From Sphingorhabdus sp. (GTDB lineage: Bacteria > Pseudomonadota > Alphaproteobacteria > Sphingomonadales > Sphingomonadaceae): 50,076 nucleotides of DNA. Position numbers and translations under genes: made by a program. Shown piece after piece: positions 47,055 through 50,076 of this stretch. The DNA is taken from assembly GCA_015478735.1 (NCBI GenBank), contig JADMKQ010000007.1, positions 1-50,076 of the forward strand, read 5' to 3'. The notes below the pieces were generated by a model that was not told where the DNA came from, ran no database searches, and saw only the letters and a list, made by a program, of their open reading frames with translations. Positions within the stretch are counted from its first letter, which is position 1, and the number at the start of each line of letters is the position of its first letter.

Positions 47055-49232
47055 ATGAATCGTGCCACAAATCGAGTGAGAGTGCTATTACTCAATGCAG
47101 CCTTGGGGCCGCTCGATTACCGCGTGCCCGAAGGAATGAATGCAGAACTGGGTTCAATAGTAATGGCACCGCTGGGACCGCGCAAAGTCCCCGGCGTCAT
47201 TTGGGAAGCAGAAAGCTTCCCTGTGGATGAAATTGATCCCAAAAAACTCCGCAAATTACTGGAAGTACGCGACGTCCCACCACTTTCCGCACCGTTAAGA
47301 CGTTTGATAGAATGGACAGCCCATTATTATTTTGCTTCCCCCGCATCCGTCCTGCGTATGGTCCTTTCGAGCGGCGCGGCCTTTGCCGATAACCGTCCGA
47401 TCGTCGAGTATCAGTTAAATGGCAATATCCCGGACCGGATGACTCCTCAAAGGGAACAGGCGCTTGAGAAGCTTGCAGGCATCCAAGGCACGATTAGCGA
47501 ATTAGCAAATAAGGCCGATGTATCTATCGCTGTCATTAGAGGGCTAGAGAAAGCCGGAGCTCTGGATCGAAGTGAAGTTCCTTTGTTCGCGGATGCCGAT
47601 CATCCTGATCCCGACTTCGCAAAGGTTGATTTGAGCGAAGATCAAATACGGATCAGCCATGAATTAATTGGCGCCGTTCAGACTGCTTTATTCCAGCCCT
47701 ATTTATTGGATGGCGTGACGGGATCGGGTAAGACCGAGGTTTATTTTGAAGCGGTGGCAGAAGCGCTTCGTCAAAATAAACAGACATTGGTACTGCTCCC
47801 CGAAATAGCTTTGACAGAACCGTTTCTGGACCGTTTCAAGGCGCGGTTTGGCACTGAACCGGTGGCATGGCATAGCGGGCTTAAGCAATCGGATCGCAAG
47901 AAAAACTGGCGCGCACTGGCTGATGGCGATGCAAAAGTGGTCGTTGGGGCGCGTTCGGCTTTGTTTTTGCCCTATAAAAATCTTGGTTTGATCATTGTTG
48001 ATGAAGCGCATGAAGTGAGTTTCAAGCAGGAAGATGGTGTGCGCTATCATGCACGCGATGTTGCGGTGATGCGGGCATTGCATGAGAAAATACCAGTAAT
48101 TCTCGCTTCTGCGACGCCAGCGATTGAAAGTCTGCATCAGGTTGAACAAGGCAATTATAAGCTGCTCGAATTACCCGCTCGCTTTGGTGCTGCAACTTTG
48201 CCAACGATCGAAGCGCTCGACCTGACGCAGGATATTCCGGCGCGAGGGTCGTGGCTTGCGCCGACGTTGATTAATGCACTGGAGGAGAATCTGGATAAGG
48301 GGGAGCAATCATTGCTTTTCCTGAATCGGCGGGGTTTTGCCCCGCTTACTTTGTGCCGGACGTGCGGCCACCGGATCAATTGCCCTAACTGTACTGCATG
48401 GATGGTCGAACATCGTCTGACAAAACGTCTCGCCTGTCATCATTGCGGGCATGTCATGCCGCAGCCGGATAAATGTCCCGAATGCGGTGACGAGGATTCG
48501 CTTGTGGCTTGCGGGCCGGGGGTTGAGCGGATTTGTGATGAAGTCAAAATGCTTTTTCCCCAGGCGCGAACTGCTATTGTCACTTCAGATACGATCTGGT
48601 CGCCTGCCAAAGCGGGTGAGTTTGTGGAGCAGATGGAGTCAGGAATCATAGATATCGTAATTGGCACGCAGCTGGTTACCAAGGGCTATCACTTTCCCAA
48701 CCTGACTCTGGTGGGTGTTGTCGATGCCGATATTGGCCTGGAAGGCGGGGATTTGCGGGCAGCAGAGCGGAGTTTCCAACAAATTGCCCAGGTCGCTGGC
48801 CGGGCCGGGAGAGCCGAGAAGCCGGGCCATGTTTATGTGCAAACCCGCATGCCGGAAGCGCCGGTAATTCAAGCACTTATCAAGGGCGACCGTGACGGTT
48901 TTTATGCTGCCGAGACTGAAGCCCGCCGCGCGGCAGCTGCTCCGCCATTCTCAAGGCTTGCCGCGATTATCATATCGTCGGAGGATAATTCGGAAGCGAT
49001 GGAAACGGCCCGCCTGATCGGGCAGACCGCGCCAAAGGTTGAGGGCTTTGCGGTATATGGCCCTGCCCCCGCCCCTCTTGCCATGCTGCGCGGCCGCTAT
49101 CGCCACCGCTTGCTGATTCATGCGCACCGGTCAGTTGATTTACAGGATATTACGCGCGCCTGGCTGGAAAAGCTGGAATGGCCAAGAGCCGTGCGTGTCG
49201 GCGTCGATGTCGATCCCTACAGCTTTGTCTGA
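47055..49232 (+). CDS. priA: Primosomal protein N' (PriA helicase)
   Basis: 725 aa; LDGVTGSGKTEVYFEA, IIVDEAHEVSFKQEDGVRYHARDVA, zinc-binding cysteines CRTCGHRINCPNCTAW...CHHCGH...CPECG. Confidence 0.98.
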   Translation: MNRATNRVRVLLLNAALGPLDYRVPEGMNAELGSIVMAPLGPRKVPGVIWEAESFPVDEIDPKKLRKLLEVRDVPPLSAPLRRLIEWTAHYYFASPASVLRMVLSSGAAFADNRPIVEYQLNGNIPDRMTPQREQALEKLAGIQGTISELANKADVSIAVIRGLEKAGALDRSEVPLFADADHPDPDFAKVDLSEDQIRISHELIGAVQTALFQPYLLDGVTGSGKTEVYFEAVAEALRQNKQTLVLLPEIALTEPFLDRFKARFGTEPVAWHSGLKQSDRKKNWRALADGDAKVVVGARSALFLPYKNLGLIIVDEAHEVSFKQEDGVRYHARDVAVMRALHEKIPVILASATPAIESLHQVEQGNYKLLELPARFGAATLPTIEALDLTQDIPARGSWLAPTLINALEENLDKGEQSLLFLNRRGFAPLTLCRTCGHRINCPNCTAWMVEHRLTKRLACHHCGHVMPQPDKCPECGDEDSLVACGPGVERICDEVKMLFPQARTAIVTSDTIWSPAKAGEFVEQMESGIIDIVIGTQLVTKGYHFPNLTLVGVVDADIGLEGGDLRAAERSFQQIAQVAGRAGRAEKPGHVYVQTRMPEAPVIQALIKGDRDGFYAAETEARRAAAAPPFSRLAAIIISSEDNSEAMETARLIGQTAPKVEGFAVYGPAPAPLAMLRGRYRHRLLIHAHRSVDLQDITRAWLEKLEWPRAVRVGVDVDPYSFV

Positions 49233-49347
49233 TCGATGAAAAACAGAGGCCCATGCGCTCCACGCTTGATAGTGAGTGGAATCTAATGGTAGCTCTCCCC
49301 CGAGGCTTCGTATCTTGTGCGAAGCGTGTAATATTGAAGGCTCACGA

Positions 49348-50076
49348 ATGAACCGCATCCTTGCTATTCTTGTTCTCGCCGCCACCGCCCTTTTAGCAGG
49401 TCCGGCACAGGCAGATCCGGCCGATATTTCCGCCGCCAGCCGTTCGGTTGTCCGCGTGGTTCTGGCCGCGACAGATGGCGATCAGGTCGCTTTTGTCGGC
49501 CATGGCAGCGGTTTTGCGGTTGCGCCTGACAAGATTGTAACCAACGCCCATGTCGTTGAAATCGCGCGGCAGGAAAAAACGGTTGTTATTGGCATTGTGC
49601 CCTCTCAAGGCTCAACCAGCTATGGCGGACGGATCATTGCTTATTCGCCGGGCAATGATCTGGCGCTGATCCAGATCGAGGATGGCGGGCGATTGCCGCC
49701 CATGACGGTTTTCAGCGGGCCGATAGAAGATGGCGCGGAAGTTCTGGCAGTTGGCTATCCCGGCTCTGTTGACCGCGCGCAGGGACTTAACCTTGACGAT
49801 CTCATCACCCCGATGTCACCTGTGAAAACACGCGGCTCTGTATCGGGCGGGCGCTCCACTAAACAGTTTGATACGATATTGCACACCGCGCCCATTGCCA
49901 CCGGAAATAGCGGCGGTCCGCTAATCGACAATTGCGGCCGGATATTGGGTGCGAACAGCTTTGGGTCCATTTCGGATGGCAATGATGCAGAGTTCGGCTT
50001 TGCTGTATCCAGCCGCGAGATACTGTCTTTCCTTCGCAAAGCAGGGGTCAAACCATCATTAACCGCCACCCCTTGC
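49348..50076 (+). CDS. Trypsin-like serine protease, partial (runs off window)
   Basis: MNRILAILVLAATALLAGPAQA signal peptide at 49348; GHGSGFAVAPDKIVTNAHVV (His), NDLALIQIE (Asp), IATGNSGGPLID (Ser). Confidence 0.88.
   Translation, partial: MNRILAILVLAATALLAGPAQADPADISAASRSVVRVVLAATDGDQVAFVGHGSGFAVAPDKIVTNAHVVEIARQEKTVVIGIVPSQGSTSYGGRIIAYSPGNDLALIQIEDGGRLPPMTVFSGPIEDGAEVLAVGYPGSVDRAQGLNLDDLITPMSPVKTRGSVSGGRSTKQFDTILHTAPIATGNSGGPLIDNCGRILGANSFGSISDGNDAEFGFAVSSREILSFLRKAGVKPSLTATPC

Noticed and set aside
1-50076. CRISPR arrays, transposases, integrons, prophage, tRNA or rRNA genes
   Set aside because: No direct-repeat/spacer pattern, transposase-like ORF or RNA gene seen. The tyrosine recombinase at 40374 sits in housekeeping context (after hemW) and looks like chromosomal XerC/D.

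Overview
This window is alphaproteobacterial chromosome; gene content and family resemblance suggest a sphingomonad. About the first 25.7 kb is one flagellar supercluster. On the minus strand it holds a sigma54 activator followed by fliE-F-G-H-I-J-K, fliA, flhA, a stand-alone transglycosylase, flgN/flgM/flgA-like genes and a MotA/TolQ-like plus MotB/TolR-like pair. On the plus strand it holds flagellin, flgB-C-D-E-F-G-H-I-J-K-L and motA-motB. The rest is mostly housekeeping: a GGDEF protein, dnaJ-dnaK, a PCuAC lipoprotein, an HExxH protein, MATE, a GntP-type permease, grpE-hrcA, rph-rdgB-hemW, a tyrosine recombinase, DedA, gshB, yraN-rsmI, a penicillin-binding protein activator, an FSA-type transaldolase, a DUF4197-type protein, priA and a partial trypsin-like protease. 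I saw no mobile element, CRISPR array, rRNA or tRNA. The most interesting material is (i) a possible cis-regulatory code in the flagellar cluster: five sigma54-like -24/-12 elements, three tandem pairs of CGGCAA-N4-TTGCCG palindromes (two pairs inside coding sequence), and a different TGTCGG-N4-CCGACA array upstream of the activator gene; and (ii) an atypical stator-like gene pair with ExbB/TolQ-style topology, separate from the canonical motAB. All calls come from reading the sequence and ORF translations; no searches were run.
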